DNA of 56,471 nt from JAVKSL01 sp050744085 (GTDB lineage Bacteria; Actinomycetota; Acidimicrobiia; Acidimicrobiales; JAJPHD01), in the NCBI GenBank assembly GCA_050744085.1, contig JBOGGU010000104.1:1-56471 (forward strand), in the 5' to 3' direction. The position numbers and the translations under genes are program-made. Numbering within the stretch: position 1 is the first letter of the stretch; each line of letters begins with the position of its first letter. This document shows positions 41,308 to 49,438 of this stretch, piece by piece. The notes under the pieces were generated by a model. It saw only the letters and a program-made list of their open reading frames with translations, was not told the DNA's origin and searched no databases.

Positions 41308-41358
41308 CAAACTGGGGAACCTAATGTAGACACTGTCTACATTAGGTTCCCCAGTTTG
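41308..41358. terminator. Perfect 51-bp palindrome between convergent genes
   Basis: Two 25-nt arms (starting CAAACTGGGGAACCTAATG) are exactly complementary around a single C. It occupies every base but one between the stop of the SCP2-like gene and the stop of nirD. It probably acts as a bidirectional terminator. GC content is below 50%, unlike its surroundings, and loop-out at the DNA level is possible. Confidence 0.8.
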
Positions 41359-41688
41359 TCACGCTGGCGTGGCCACCTCTACCCAACCGTGGGCAACGCG
41401 CACGCCGAACGTGGCCACCGCGACGTCAGGGTCCTCCACGCAGCGGCCGGTGGCCAGCTCGAAGTGCTGCTTGAACACCGGCGACGCGAGCACGGTCCGG
41501 CTCCCCAGGCTCCCCACGATCCCCCGGGACAGCACGTTGGCGCCTGAGAAGGGGTCGTGGTTGTCGAGCGCGTACAGCGCGCCGTCGCCAGAGGTCAGCA
41601 CCACTGCCACCTGGTGGTCCCCCACCTTGGCGCACACACCCCTGTCGGCGACGAGCTCGGATGCCAGGCACACCCGGGCCCAGCTCAC
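41359..41688 (-). CDS. nirD: Nitrite reductase small subunit
   Basis: A 109-residue Rieske-fold protein without cluster-binding cysteines, typical of NirD: VCLASELVADRGVCAKVGDHQVAV, YALDNHDPFSGANVLSRGIVG and SPVFKQHFELATGRC. It normally partners NirB in NADH-dependent nitrite reduction to ammonium. Its partner here is broken. The GTG start lies four bases after the nirB stop. The gene itself shows no damage. Confidence 0.9.
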   Translation of the reverse strand: MSWARVCLASELVADRGVCAKVGDHQVAVVLTSGDGALYALDNHDPFSGANVLSRGIVGSLGSRTVLASPVFKQHFELATGRCVEDPDVAVATFGVRVAHGWVEVATPA

Positions 41689-41692
41689 CGGG

Positions 41693-43119
41693 TCACCGGG
41701 TCGCCACCAACCCAGCGTCTTGAAGCTCAGCGCGGAACGCTGGCCTGAGCTGGCCGCGCTCGGGCACCATCACCACGTCTGGATCCCGCTCGGGGCTGTT
41801 GACGAAGTGGGTGAAGCGCGCCGAGCGCGCCGGATCCGAGATGGTCTCGCGCCACTCGCACGCATAAGCAGCCACGTGCGCCGCCATCGCCTCCTCCAGC
41901 TCGTCCGCGAGGCCGAGCGAGTCGTCGACGACCACCCCGCGCACGTAGTCGATCCCGCCGTCCAGCTTGGACAGCCAGGTGGCTGTGCGCTCCAGTCGCC
42001 CCGCGGTTCGGATGTAGAACATCAAGAAGCGGTCGATGTAGCGGATCAGCGTCTCGCGGTCCAGGTCAGACGCCAGCAGCACTGCGTGGGCCGGGCGCAT
42101 CCCGCCGTTGCCGCATACGTACAGATTCCACCCCGCCTCGGTGGCGATGACCCCGAAATCCTTTGACTGGGCCTCGGCGCACTCGCGCGAGCGCCCCGAC
42201 ACCGCGGACTTGAGCTTGTGGGGCGAGCGCAGGCCGCGATAGCGCAGCTCCAGCTCGATTGCCAGGGCAGTGGAGTCCTGGACCCCGTAGCGACACCAGG
42301 TGGTGCCCACGCAGGACTTGACGGTGCGGAGGGCCCTGCCGTAGGCGTGGCCCGACTCGAAGCCAGCGTCGAGGAGGCGAGCCCAGATTGCGGGAAGGTC
42401 GTTCACATGGGCACCCAGCAGGTCGATGCGCTGGGCCCCGGTGATCTTGGTGTACAGGCCGAACTCCGCGGCCACCTCGCCAAGGGTGACCAGCTTGGCC
42501 GGGGTGATCTCGCCTCCCGGGACTCGCGGGATCACCGAGTAGGTCCCGTCCCGCTGCATGTTGGCCAGGAAGTGGTCGTTGGTGTCCTGCAGGCTCGCCT
42601 GCTCCCCCTCCAGGATGTAACCGCCCCCGAGCGATGCCAGCATCGAGGCCACGGCCGGCTTGCACACGTCGCACCCCTGGCCAGTGCCGCGCCTGGCCAG
42701 CAGCTCGGAGAAGCTGGGACAAAGGGAGCCGAGCCCGTGGCCAGGACCAGGGTGTCGTAGGGGACGCTGCGGCCGGAGGAGGAGGTCACGGTCCGCTCCG
42801 CTCGGTCGATCGCACTCACCGACTCGCCAAGGTGGAGGCGCAGGGCGGGAGTGGACAACAGGCTGGGGCGGCACAGGATCAATTCCTCCTCGCAAGCGCC
42901 GGAGAACAGGCTCGACAGGGCCACCCGGTCGTAGGCGGGCCGCGGCTCCTCCGCGAACACGACCAGGTCCCATTGGTCGTCGAAGCCGCGGTCGAGGAGG
43001 GTCTCGACCAAGCGGTGGCCCACCATGCCGTGGCCGGCGACCACCAGGGTGCGGCGTGGCATCGCTCCAGCGAAGCCGGCGTGTGTTTCGGCTGGGTTGC
43101 GGGACGATGACGGGTCCAC
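41693..43119 (-). pseudogene. nirB: Nitrite reductase large subunit, internally deleted and frameshifted
   Basis: The 5' part (43119-42720) encodes only the first half of the FAD domain: RRTLVVAGHGMVGHRLVETL, PAYDRVALSSLFSG, YDTLVLATGSAPFVP. The frame then changes, and the sequence resumes at the BFD-like segment (RRGTGQGCDVCKPAVASML) and the complete siroheme/[4Fe-4S] domain. About 300 residues, the rest of the FAD and NAD-binding domains, are missing at the junction near 42,719. In the siroheme domain, C-x5-C is intact (CVGTTWC), but the second C-x3-C pair reads R-x3-C (SGRSRECAEAQ), so a cluster ligand is lost as well. An assembly error could explain the deletion but not the substitution. 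Confidence 0.85.
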
Positions 43120-43138
43120 GACACTTCGCGCCAGTAGC

Positions 43139-43144
43139 TAGAAT
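43139..43144 (+). promoter_or_regulatory. Leaderless-type -10 box of mini-protein paralog 2
   Basis: TAGAAT, seven bases before the ATG at 43152. Confidence 0.62.
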
Positions 43145-43151
43145 CAGAGGC

Positions 43152-43379
43152 ATGGCCGTGAACAAGGACTGCCTCCACTACTTGTTACCGGGCGCCGTCG
43201 GCGGCTCCGAGACAGAGGAGCGCTGCCGGGTGGACGCCAACGAGACGGAGCCGTTCGCCTGCCCCGAGGGATGCCTTTTCTACGACTTCGGGGCGAACCC
43301 GAGGCCCTGGGAGACCGAGGTGCGCACACGGGACCGCCAGGCCGCCGGGGGTCGGACCCCCGAGGGCGGCCGCCGCTGA
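43152..43379 (+). CDS. Four-cysteine mini-protein, paralog 2
   Basis: A 75-residue paralog of the protein at 10797-10988, sharing MAVN-x-DC-x-HY, ERCR-x2-AN, and PFACP-x-GCLFY. The C-terminal 25 residues are charged and unrelated. All four cysteines are conserved between the copies, which supports a structural or metal-binding role. It is divergent from the nirB remnant. Confidence 0.78.
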   Translation: MAVNKDCLHYLLPGAVGGSETEERCRVDANETEPFACPEGCLFYDFGANPRPWETEVRTRDRQAAGGRTPEGGRR

Positions 43380-43419
43380 CCCGGTAGGCGCGCTTTGTAG
43401 GTGCGCCTTGTTTACATGC

Positions 43420-43425
43420 TAGGCT
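43420..43425 (+). promoter_or_regulatory. Leaderless-type -10 box of the AbrB/PIN pair
   Basis: TAGGCT, six bases before the ATG at 43432. Confidence 0.6.
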
Positions 43426-43431
43426 GTGGGC

Positions 43432-43674
43432 ATGACCATCGCTGAGTTCCGGGTGTCCGGGCGAGGTCAGATGTCGCTGCCCGCCGAGGTACGCCACCGC
43501 TGGGGCCTGGACAAGGGGGGCGCCGTGGAGATCACCGACCTGGGGAACGCGCTGTTGGTCCTTCCTGCTGGACAGGGCGGCGTGCGCGCCCTGGTTGCTG
43601 CTTCAATCGAGGAAGCGGGGGGGTACGCTGCCCTGGCACAGGAGGTCGCTGACGAGGAGCCCGAGCTCGCTTGA
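43432..43674 (+). CDS. AbrB/MazE-type antitoxin-like DNA-binding protein
   Basis: An 80-residue protein with a swapped-hairpin AbrB domain at the N-terminus (FRVSGRGQMSLPAEVRHRWGLDKGGAVEITDLGNALLVLP) and an acidic helical C-terminus that could clamp a partner. It overlaps the next gene by four bases (TTGA), the arrangement of an antitoxin-toxin operon. Confidence 0.78.
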   Translation: MTIAEFRVSGRGQMSLPAEVRHRWGLDKGGAVEITDLGNALLVLPAGQGGVRALVAASIEEAGGYAALAQEVADEEPELA

Positions 43675-44120
43675 GCGAGCGTTGCCTAGTCGTCGATGAT
43701 CACCTGCTCCTGCGCATCCTGATGCGAGACGAGCCGCCCGGCCTGTTCGCGAACGGTCCTGCGCGGGTCTGCACGACCGGGCTCTTCTACCACCGGCTCT
43801 GCCGGGCCACCAGCAACCCCAGGGCAGAAGGTTCTCTGTCCCGTCAGCTCGGCTCGGCCGACCCCTGGCCGGCGGCAGCAGCGCTCCGGGCAGTGGCCGT
43901 GCTCCCCGACACTGTCGGGCTGGCCTCCCTGCGCGAGCTGGCTTGGCCGATGGCGCGGCTGCTGGCAGACGGGGTCCGGCTGAACCTTCTGGGGCTGGAG
44001 GCCCTAGCCGCTTCCGAGCACTACGGCGCCGAGCTGTGCCTGGCCCCTTTGAACACGAACCCCCAGCTCCTGTCCGCCGCCGCGGCCCGTGGGGTCGCGA
44101 CGCGACTCGTCGGGGACTGA
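43671..44120 (+). CDS. PIN-domain-like protein, probable partner of the AbrB-type protein
   Basis: A 149-residue protein with a PIN-like outline: an N-terminal LVVDDHLLLRILM strand-helix, a helical middle, and a C-terminal LEALAASEHYGAELCLAPLNTNPQLLSAAAARGV segment. The third acidic site of active VapC-type RNases (the T-x-D after the hydrophobic strand) reads NTNP here, so nuclease activity is doubtful. The start is TTG at 43671. The assignment rests on weak similarity plus its position behind an AbrB-type gene. Confidence 0.5.
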   Translation: MSERCLVVDDHLLLRILMRDEPPGLFANGPARVCTTGLFYHRLCRATSNPRAEGSLSRQLGSADPWPAAAALRAVAVLPDTVGLASLRELAWPMARLLADGVRLNLLGLEALAASEHYGAELCLAPLNTNPQLLSAAAARGVATRLVGD

Positions 44121-44173
44121 CCTTTCGGTCTGGCTTCGGTAGCCTGGGTCCACCCCGAGCCGAGGAGCCTGAC

Positions 44174-45337
44174 ATGACGCCTTACCGTGACGCCCTGGCT
44201 GAGGTCGTGCCCGTCGTGGCGGACCACGCCTTGGCGGTAGACCGCGATGGCCGCTTTCCGGTGGAGGCGATCTCGGCTCTGCGCAGCGCTGGCCTGTTGG
44301 GCCTGGTGAGCCCAACCGAGTTGGGGGGCATGGGCGGAGGGCTCGGGGCGGCGGCGGAGGTGGTCGGGGCGCTGGCCCGGGAGTGCGGCTCGACGGCGAT
44401 GGTCTTGATGATGCATTACGCGGCGGTAGCCGTGATCGGGCCCTACGGCAGCGACGACGTGCAGGGGCGGATCGCCAGGGGGGCTTGCCTGGGCACCGTG
44501 GCGTTCTCCGAGTTCGGGTCAGGGAGCCAGTTCTGGGTCCCGATGAGCAGTGCTGTGGCCGTCTCGGAGGGGTCGGAGGGGTCGGAGGGGTCGGAGGGGT
44601 CGGATGGGAAGGTGCGCCTCGACGCCCGCAAGTCCTGGGTGACGTCGGCGGGCCAGGCCGACGTCTACGTGTGGTCGAGCCGACCGGTAGCCGCGGACGG
44701 TCCCATGACCCTGTGGTTGGTCCCCTCGGACGCCGCCGGGCTGAGCTCGCCGGCCACTGGGTTCGACGGCCTCGGCCTGCGGGGCAACGGCTCGGTGCCG
44801 GTCACAGCCGAGGGGGTGGTGGTCGGCACCGAGGCCATGCTGGGCGCGGATGGGACTGGCCTGGACGCTGCCATGGTCACGATGCTGCCGTGGTTCCTGG
44901 TGCTCAACGCCGCGTTCAGCGTCGGGCTGTGTGAGGCGGTCACTGCCGAGGCGACCGCACACTTGACCCGGGCCCGCCTGGCACACCTCGACCAGGCCTT
45001 GGCCGACCAGCCCATCCCCCGTGCCGACCTGGCCCGGATGCGCATCGCCACCGACTCCGCGGCCGCCCTGCTCGCCGACACCGTCAGTGCGTGGGACAAG
45101 GCGCGCCCCGAGGCGCTGCTGCGCGTGTTGGAGGTCAAGGCCGCGGCGTCCGAGGCTGCCCTTTTGGTCACGGACCTGGCCATGAAGGTGTGCGGGGGCT
45201 CGGCCTTCCGCAAGGAGCTGGGGGTGGAGCGCCGCTTCCGCGACGCCCGAGCGGCCAGGGTGATGGCACCCACCACCGACGCCCTTTATGACTTCGTGGG
45301 CCGGGCCCTGTGCGGGATGTCCCTGCTGGGGGGTTGA
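44174..45337 (+). CDS. Acyl-CoA dehydrogenase family protein
   Basis: A 387-residue flavoprotein of the acyl-CoA dehydrogenase fold. The helical N-terminal domain has LRSAGLLGLVSPTELGGMGGG, the FAD-binding strand has GTVAFSEFGSGSQFW and SWVTSAGQADVYVW, and the C-terminal domain ends KVCGGSAFRKELGVERRFRDARAARVMAPT. The usual catalytic Glu position is not clearly conserved, so desaturase, monooxygenase-like or nitroalkane oxidase-like activity is possible. A four-copy Ser-Glu-Gly repeat is inserted in a beta-domain loop. The ATG at 44174 has a Shine-Dalgarno GAGGAG, with a TAGCCT -10 about 28 bases upstream. Confidence 0.85.
   Translation: MTPYRDALAEVVPVVADHALAVDRDGRFPVEAISALRSAGLLGLVSPTELGGMGGGLGAAAEVVGALARECGSTAMVLMMHYAAVAVIGPYGSDDVQGRIARGACLGTVAFSEFGSGSQFWVPMSSAVAVSEGSEGSEGSEGSDGKVRLDARKSWVTSAGQADVYVWSSRPVAADGPMTLWLVPSDAAGLSSPATGFDGLGLRGNGSVPVTAEGVVVGTEAMLGADGTGLDAAMVTMLPWFLVLNAAFSVGLCEAVTAEATAHLTRARLAHLDQALADQPIPRADLARMRIATDSAAALLADTVSAWDKARPEALLRVLEVKAAASEAALLVTDLAMKVCGGSAFRKELGVERRFRDARAARVMAPTTDALYDFVGRALCGMSLLGG
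44564..44599. repeat. 9-bp tandem repeat in the acyl-CoA dehydrogenase gene
   Basis: Four perfect copies of TCGGAGGGG encode a Ser-Glu-Gly repeat in a surface loop. Confidence 0.93.
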
Positions 45338-45351
45338 CGTCCCGGCGCCGC

Positions 45352-46962
45352 TCAGGCCTGCGGCAGGTCTGAGAGGATCTCCCGGCCAGGCGTCGTCAAT
45401 GGGGTGCCGGGCGTGTGCCGGGGGTTGAACTGGGCATCCGTGGCTCCCACGGCGATGCAGCCCAGCGTGCTTGGGCAGCTCATCGGGTAGACGATCACCA
45501 ATGGGGAACCGTTGACCGACGGCAGGGGAAGATCTGTCCAGGTGGCTCCGCCATCCTGGGTCCTATAGATGTAGGCGGCCGCCCGAATCTGGACCTTGCG
45601 GAGGCCGCTCGCCTGCACTACCGGTCCCGCCGAAAGCGCCAGCCAGCAGTCAGTGCCGTTGGCACACGAGATGGAGGTCACGTCGTTCGCCGGCCCGTAC
45701 GGGGAGGTGGTGGGCACCGTCGAGACCTGCCAGCTGCGTCCCGCGTTCGCAGTGTGGGTGACCTTGATCCCACCTTTGACCGGGTAAGCAGACATGCAGT
45801 GGGTGGTGTCGGCACAGTCGAGATTCAGGATGGCGCCCCCCTCTGGTCCAGGAGGCCCTGCGGTCCAGGTCTTGCCGAAGTTGGTGGAGCGCAGGCCGAC
45901 AATGCTCGAACTGTGGACCTTACCCAGGCTCTGGACGGCGATGCAGGTCCCGTCGGGGTCACAGAGCAGACGCGCCACGCCTTGCGGCAGCGGGGGCTCC
46001 TTGGTCCAGGTGCTGCCGCCGTCGGTGGTGACGAACAGGCCGGACCCTGCATAGACCGTGCAGACCTGAGCCGTCGTGCACTTCACCAGTGAACTCCCAT
46101 TTTCGAAAGGCGCCGGCAGGCTTGCGGCACCGCCCACCCTGTCGACGGTCCAGTTCGCTCCGCCGTCGGTGGTGACCACGAGTTCCAACGGAGGCATCCC
46201 GATAGCGCGGAGCACTGCGGTGAGGTTGGCCTCCACTTGGCGCCCCTTGGCGGTGCGGGTGATGAGCTTGCCCGGAACGACTTGACTTGCTCGTGCCTTG
46301 AGCGCGGCGTCCAGCCGCGCCTGCTCCTTGGGAGGATAGGGCGCCGTTGCCACGCCCATGCACATTTGGGTAGTCGGGCAGGACAAAGGGACCGAGTCGG
46401 ACAGAGTTGCCCCACCCGGGAGGCCAGCCACGAACTTCCAGGTCTTGCCCCCGTCGGTGGTCCGCTCCACCCCACTGGGCGCATGAGGCGCCGACCTGTA
46501 GACGTTGGCATAGCAGGCCGTCTGGGTCACACACTGAAGGTTGTCGTCGGTAGAGCCGGCAGCAACCGTGGCGAACGGGGACGACGACGCGTCCACCAGC
46601 TGGAAGCCTGTCGAGGTCGGGCGGGCGCCCGCCACGTGGTGGCTGGGCAGGGGGCCATTCCGAGTGGGAAGGTCCCCGAGGCCGGCCAGGGTGGCCACGG
46701 CCGCGACCAGGGCTGCCGATCCGACGGCAGTGGCCCTCATAACCCGACCGCGAGCCAGAGCTCCGAGCCGGTGGCCACGATGACGCGCTGGCTCCGCTTT
46801 GATGGGAATGACCGCTGCCAGTTGGGGTGCCCTTTCCTCTGGCTCTGGCGCCAGGTCAGGCCACCTTGCAGCGGCCAAGATGTCGCCCACCACTGTGTCG
46901 AGCAATTGGGGGTCGACCGGGTCGACCTCGCCAAGGCGGCGCAACAGCTCTTCGGTGCTCAT
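45352..46962 (-). CDS. Membrane-anchored anti-sigma-like protein with Cys-stapled beta-propeller
   Basis: A 536-residue protein. About 75 cytoplasmic residues (STEELLRRLGEVDPVD onward) resemble the N-terminus of anti-sigma factors, and one transmembrane helix follows (about 76-97). The large extracytoplasmic part has six Asp-box-like motifs (TDGGKTW, TDGGANW, TDGGSTW, TNFGKTW, ANAGRSW, QDGGATW) typical of sialidase/Ycf48-type propellers. Seven cysteine pairs all have the spacing C-x5-C (for example CVTQTAC, CPTTQMC, CDPDGTC, CPSTLGC), roughly one per blade. It follows the ECF sigma gene after four bases, so it is probably its regulator and senses something outside the membrane. Confidence 0.75.
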   Translation of the reverse strand: MSTEELLRRLGEVDPVDPQLLDTVVGDILAAARWPDLAPEPEERAPQLAAVIPIKAEPARHRGHRLGALARGRVMRATAVGSAALVAAVATLAGLGDLPTRNGPLPSHHVAGARPTSTGFQLVDASSSPFATVAAGSTDDNLQCVTQTACYANVYRSAPHAPSGVERTTDGGKTWKFVAGLPGGATLSDSVPLSCPTTQMCMGVATAPYPPKEQARLDAALKARASQVVPGKLITRTAKGRQVEANLTAVLRAIGMPPLELVVTTDGGANWTVDRVGGAASLPAPFENGSSLVKCTTAQVCTVYAGSGLFVTTDGGSTWTKEPPLPQGVARLLCDPDGTCIAVQSLGKVHSSSIVGLRSTNFGKTWTAGPPGPEGGAILNLDCADTTHCMSAYPVKGGIKVTHTANAGRSWQVSTVPTTSPYGPANDVTSISCANGTDCWLALSAGPVVQASGLRKVQIRAAAYIYRTQDGGATWTDLPLPSVNGSPLVIVYPMSCPSTLGCIAVGATDAQFNPRHTPGTPLTTPGREILSDLPQA

Positions 46963-46966
46963 CAGG

Positions 46967-47593
46967 TCAGACCTCCGTGTCGGTGGGAATCAAGGGGGAA
47001 CGAGGATCGATCTCGAGGCGATCGGCCAAGGCGTGGCGGGCGCGGTGCAGACGGCTGCGGACGGTCCCCTGCGGGACACCGAGGGCCAGCGCCACCTCTG
47101 CGGGAGTGAGGCCTTCCCAGGCGACCAGCAAGAGGACCTCGCGGTCGTCCTCGGAGAGAGTCCTGAGCGCCGAGCACATCGCGGACCACTGGCTGCTCGC
47201 GTCGATACGGCTGTCGACTTCGGGCCACGGGTCCACCGAAGACGCAGCGGGAAGCGACAGCGGCCTGTCCTCACGCCGCAAGTGGTTGAGCAGGACATTG
47301 CGGGCGATCCCGTACAGCCAGGGACGGGCATCAGGCCACGAGCTGTCGTAGGCGGCGCGCCCGGAGAATGCCTTCAGCCACACCTCGCTCAACAGGTCGT
47401 CCGCCTCCTGGCGCCTGGTCCGGCGGGCCAGGTACGCATGGACAGCCGCTCCGTGGCGCCACACCAGCTCAGCGAAAGCCGCCGGGTCGTGGATCTGCGA
47501 CCATCCCACGAGCTGCCCGTCGGGTTCTTTCACCGGCCCCTCCCAGTTCGCACTGGCCCCTCCCAAGATCGCGAGCAACGACCTGTCGCTCAC
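46967..47593 (-). CDS. ECF-type RNA polymerase sigma factor
   Basis: A protein of about 208 residues with region 2 (FAELVWRHGAAVHAYLARR, then EADDLLSEVWLKAF and WLYGIARNVLLNHLRR) and region 4 (LSEDDREVLLLVAWEGLTPAEVALALGVPQGTVRSRLHRAR), without regions 1 and 3. The likely start is GTG at 47593 (SDRSLLAILGG). The frame is open further upstream, but the predicted residues there are low-complexity Pro/Arg/Ala. It is the first gene of an operon with the propeller protein. Confidence 0.88.
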   Translation of the reverse strand: MSDRSLLAILGGASANWEGPVKEPDGQLVGWSQIHDPAAFAELVWRHGAAVHAYLARRTRRQEADDLLSEVWLKAFSGRAAYDSSWPDARPWLYGIARNVLLNHLRREDRPLSLPAASSVDPWPEVDSRIDASSQWSAMCSALRTLSEDDREVLLLVAWEGLTPAEVALALGVPQGTVRSRLHRARHALADRLEIDPRSPLIPTDTEV

Positions 47594-47688
47594 ACTGTTA
47601 TTCGCGGGCACGGCCCTAGCGTTCGCGGGGCTCCCATCATCGCTCGGTCCGGGTGCTCGGCCCCGGTGCTCGGCCCCGGCCCTTGTCC

Positions 47689-49065
47689 TCAGGGGTCGGT
47701 CGGGACGTCCAACAGGCTCTGCTGGCCGGCCGCACCTGGCGAGGCTCGACAGCTGGGCGGTGGCGCCGGCCCCGTGTGGCCAGGCGGTGGAGCCGGGCCT
47801 GGCGAGCCCATTGGCGCTGGGCCGGGTGGTGCGAGCCAGGCCCAGTTGCCCGGGCCTCCTGCCAGGCGCCAGCCACGATGGGTCTTGGCGAGGTGGTGAT
47901 GATGGCACAGCCTGGCAAGGTTGGACAGACACGTCGGCCCATCCGCAGCGACATCGACTTGCCAGTGGTCGATCTCCAACCCGTAGTCGACCTCACAACC
48001 GGGCACCACGCAGCGCTGGTCGCGCTCTTCGATGGCCGAGCGCAGCTGGGCGGTGATGGTCCGTCCCATGTGGCACACGGTTGCTATGTCCACCCCGTCG
48101 GTGATGACGACCCGAAGCCATGCATCGCCGAGCAACGAGCGCGCAGTGGCCACTGGAACCGGGCCGACGCCGGGTATCTCACAGCACTCTGCGCCTTGCA
48201 CGAAACCCCTCCGCAGCGCGCCGGCATCCACTCGCACGCTCACCTTGGCAGAAGGCCCGCCGCCGCCTCCGCCGCCTGTGCCCTCGCCGCCGCTGGCCTC
48301 GCCCCCGCCTGCGCCGCCGCCCTCGCCGCTGCCGCTGGCCCCTGCACCGGTGACCAGGGCCACCAGGGCGTCTGCTGCTATGGCGCCGGGGCGCTCGGGG
48401 TGGCCCCCCGCCCGAGCAGCCTTGCCCAGGCGAGTGGCCATGGCGGACAGCTCTGCGACGAGCCGAGCCCCATCGTCAGGGGCCAGGGAGGCGTCGAGGC
48501 GAAGCGCCCCCTCGGCATCGCTCCAGTGACGCAGATAGCGCCGGGCACGTATTGCCTCCAAGTGAGCGGACTCGCCCGCAGCTGAGCCGGCGCTGGCCTT
48601 GGCCTGTGCCGCTCGCTCACGCAGCGCTGCCATCGAGGAGGACTTGGCGGCAGCGACCAGGCTTGCCTCGGCGTCGGGGTCCGCCGAAGCACCCTGCACA
48701 ACCTGTCTGGCCCGATCCGCGCTCAGCTCGCCAGCGCGCAGCGCCGCGTCCAGGTGGACAAGCGAGCTTGCAGCCTCAGCGGTGCAAAGAGCCGAGGCGG
48801 CGTCGCCCACGCTGTCACCAGTGCGCTGCGCCAGCCAGGTGGCTGGGTTGGAATGGCCCTCCCGGCGGTGAAGGGCGGTATCGGTGGCCCGCTTGGCGCA
48901 GAGGGCCTTGCCAGTAGCACAGATGCGCTCTCCCTTGGCGAAGGTGTCCAACAGGGATGCTGCGTCGGTCCCAGACAAGGTGCCCGGCTCGAAGACGGCC
49001 ATCACCGACTCCAAGGTGGCCACCGCCCCCACCACCTCGCTGAGTCCCACCTGTGCTCCAAACAT
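47689..49065 (-). CDS. DUF222/HNH endonuclease-type protein
   Basis: A 458-residue protein of the 13E12-repeat/DUF222 family, which is multi-copy in many actinobacteria. The DUF222 helical part spans residues 1-250, with a Gly/Ser/Glu low-complexity insert at about 265-300. The C-terminal HNH motif reads CVVPGCEVDYGLEIDHWQ, then LARLCHHHHLAKTHRGW, so metal and catalytic residues are present. The Pro-rich tail is disordered. Its biological role is unknown and it may be linked to mobile DNA. The ATG at 49065 is fixed by a TATAGT box seven bases upstream. Confidence 0.88.
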   Translation of the reverse strand: MFGAQVGLSEVVGAVATLESVMAVFEPGTLSGTDAASLLDTFAKGERICATGKALCAKRATDTALHRREGHSNPATWLAQRTGDSVGDAASALCTAEAASSLVHLDAALRAGELSADRARQVVQGASADPDAEASLVAAAKSSSMAALRERAAQAKASAGSAAGESAHLEAIRARRYLRHWSDAEGALRLDASLAPDDGARLVAELSAMATRLGKAARAGGHPERPGAIAADALVALVTGAGASGSGEGGGAGGGEASGGEGTGGGGGGGPSAKVSVRVDAGALRRGFVQGAECCEIPGVGPVPVATARSLLGDAWLRVVITDGVDIATVCHMGRTITAQLRSAIEERDQRCVVPGCEVDYGLEIDHWQVDVAADGPTCLSNLARLCHHHHLAKTHRGWRLAGGPGNWAWLAPPGPAPMGSPGPAPPPGHTGPAPPPSCRASPGAAGQQSLLDVPTDP

Positions 49066-49072
49066 ATGTTCC

Positions 49073-49078
49073 ACTATA
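49073..49078 (-). promoter_or_regulatory. Leaderless-type -10 box of the HNH gene
   Basis: TATAGT on the minus strand, seven bases before the ATG at 49065. Confidence 0.62.
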
Positions 49079-49168
49079 GCAGGGGGGTGTATCAACAACC
49101 ATGGGAATCTCAGAAGCCGATGCCAGGGTGCCACGACCAGGATGGTTTCGCGATACGATTTCCCTCGT

Positions 49169-49438
49169 GTGGAGTTCGCAGCGTCCGCTCGCCGACATCA
49201 GGCCGAGGACCGGTTTGAGGACGCTGACATCCTCCACGCGATCGAGCATGCCCTATATGTCGGCGACGAGGATGACGACCCAGACAAGGCGCTCTACTTG
49301 GGGCCTGATCGGGTGGCCCGCCTTTTGGAGGTCGTGGTTGTCGTCCGGGCCGATGGCAGCGAGGTGGTGATCCATGCCATGAAGATGCAGGCAAGGTACG
49401 GGTCCCTGGTGGCTCAAATGGGAAGCAGCGATGCCTGA
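49169..49438 (+). CDS. Small toxin-like protein of a two-gene pair
   Basis: An 89-residue protein starting EFAASARRHQAEDRFEDADILHAIEHAL, followed by DPDKALYLGPDRVARLLEVVVV and RADGSEVVIHAMKMQARY. This layout (helix with conserved His, then three strands, then H-x-M-x-M-x-R) resembles BrnT-like toxins found ahead of ribbon-helix-helix antitoxins. A TACGAT box lies nine bases before the GTG at 49169, which favours it over the ATG at 49142. It overlaps the next gene by eight bases. Confidence 0.65.
   Translation: MEFAASARRHQAEDRFEDADILHAIEHALYVGDEDDDPDKALYLGPDRVARLLEVVVVVRADGSEVVIHAMKMQARYGSLVAQMGSSDA

Noticed and set aside
46237..48585. Several long rightward frames opposite the sigma factor, its partner and the HNH gene
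   Set aside because: All are low-complexity antisense shadows. The leftward genes carry recognisable motifs.
49081..49100. GGTGTATCAACAACCAT considered as a third copy of the 35-nt palindrome
   Set aside because: Only one half-arm resembles the element and no complementary arm follows.
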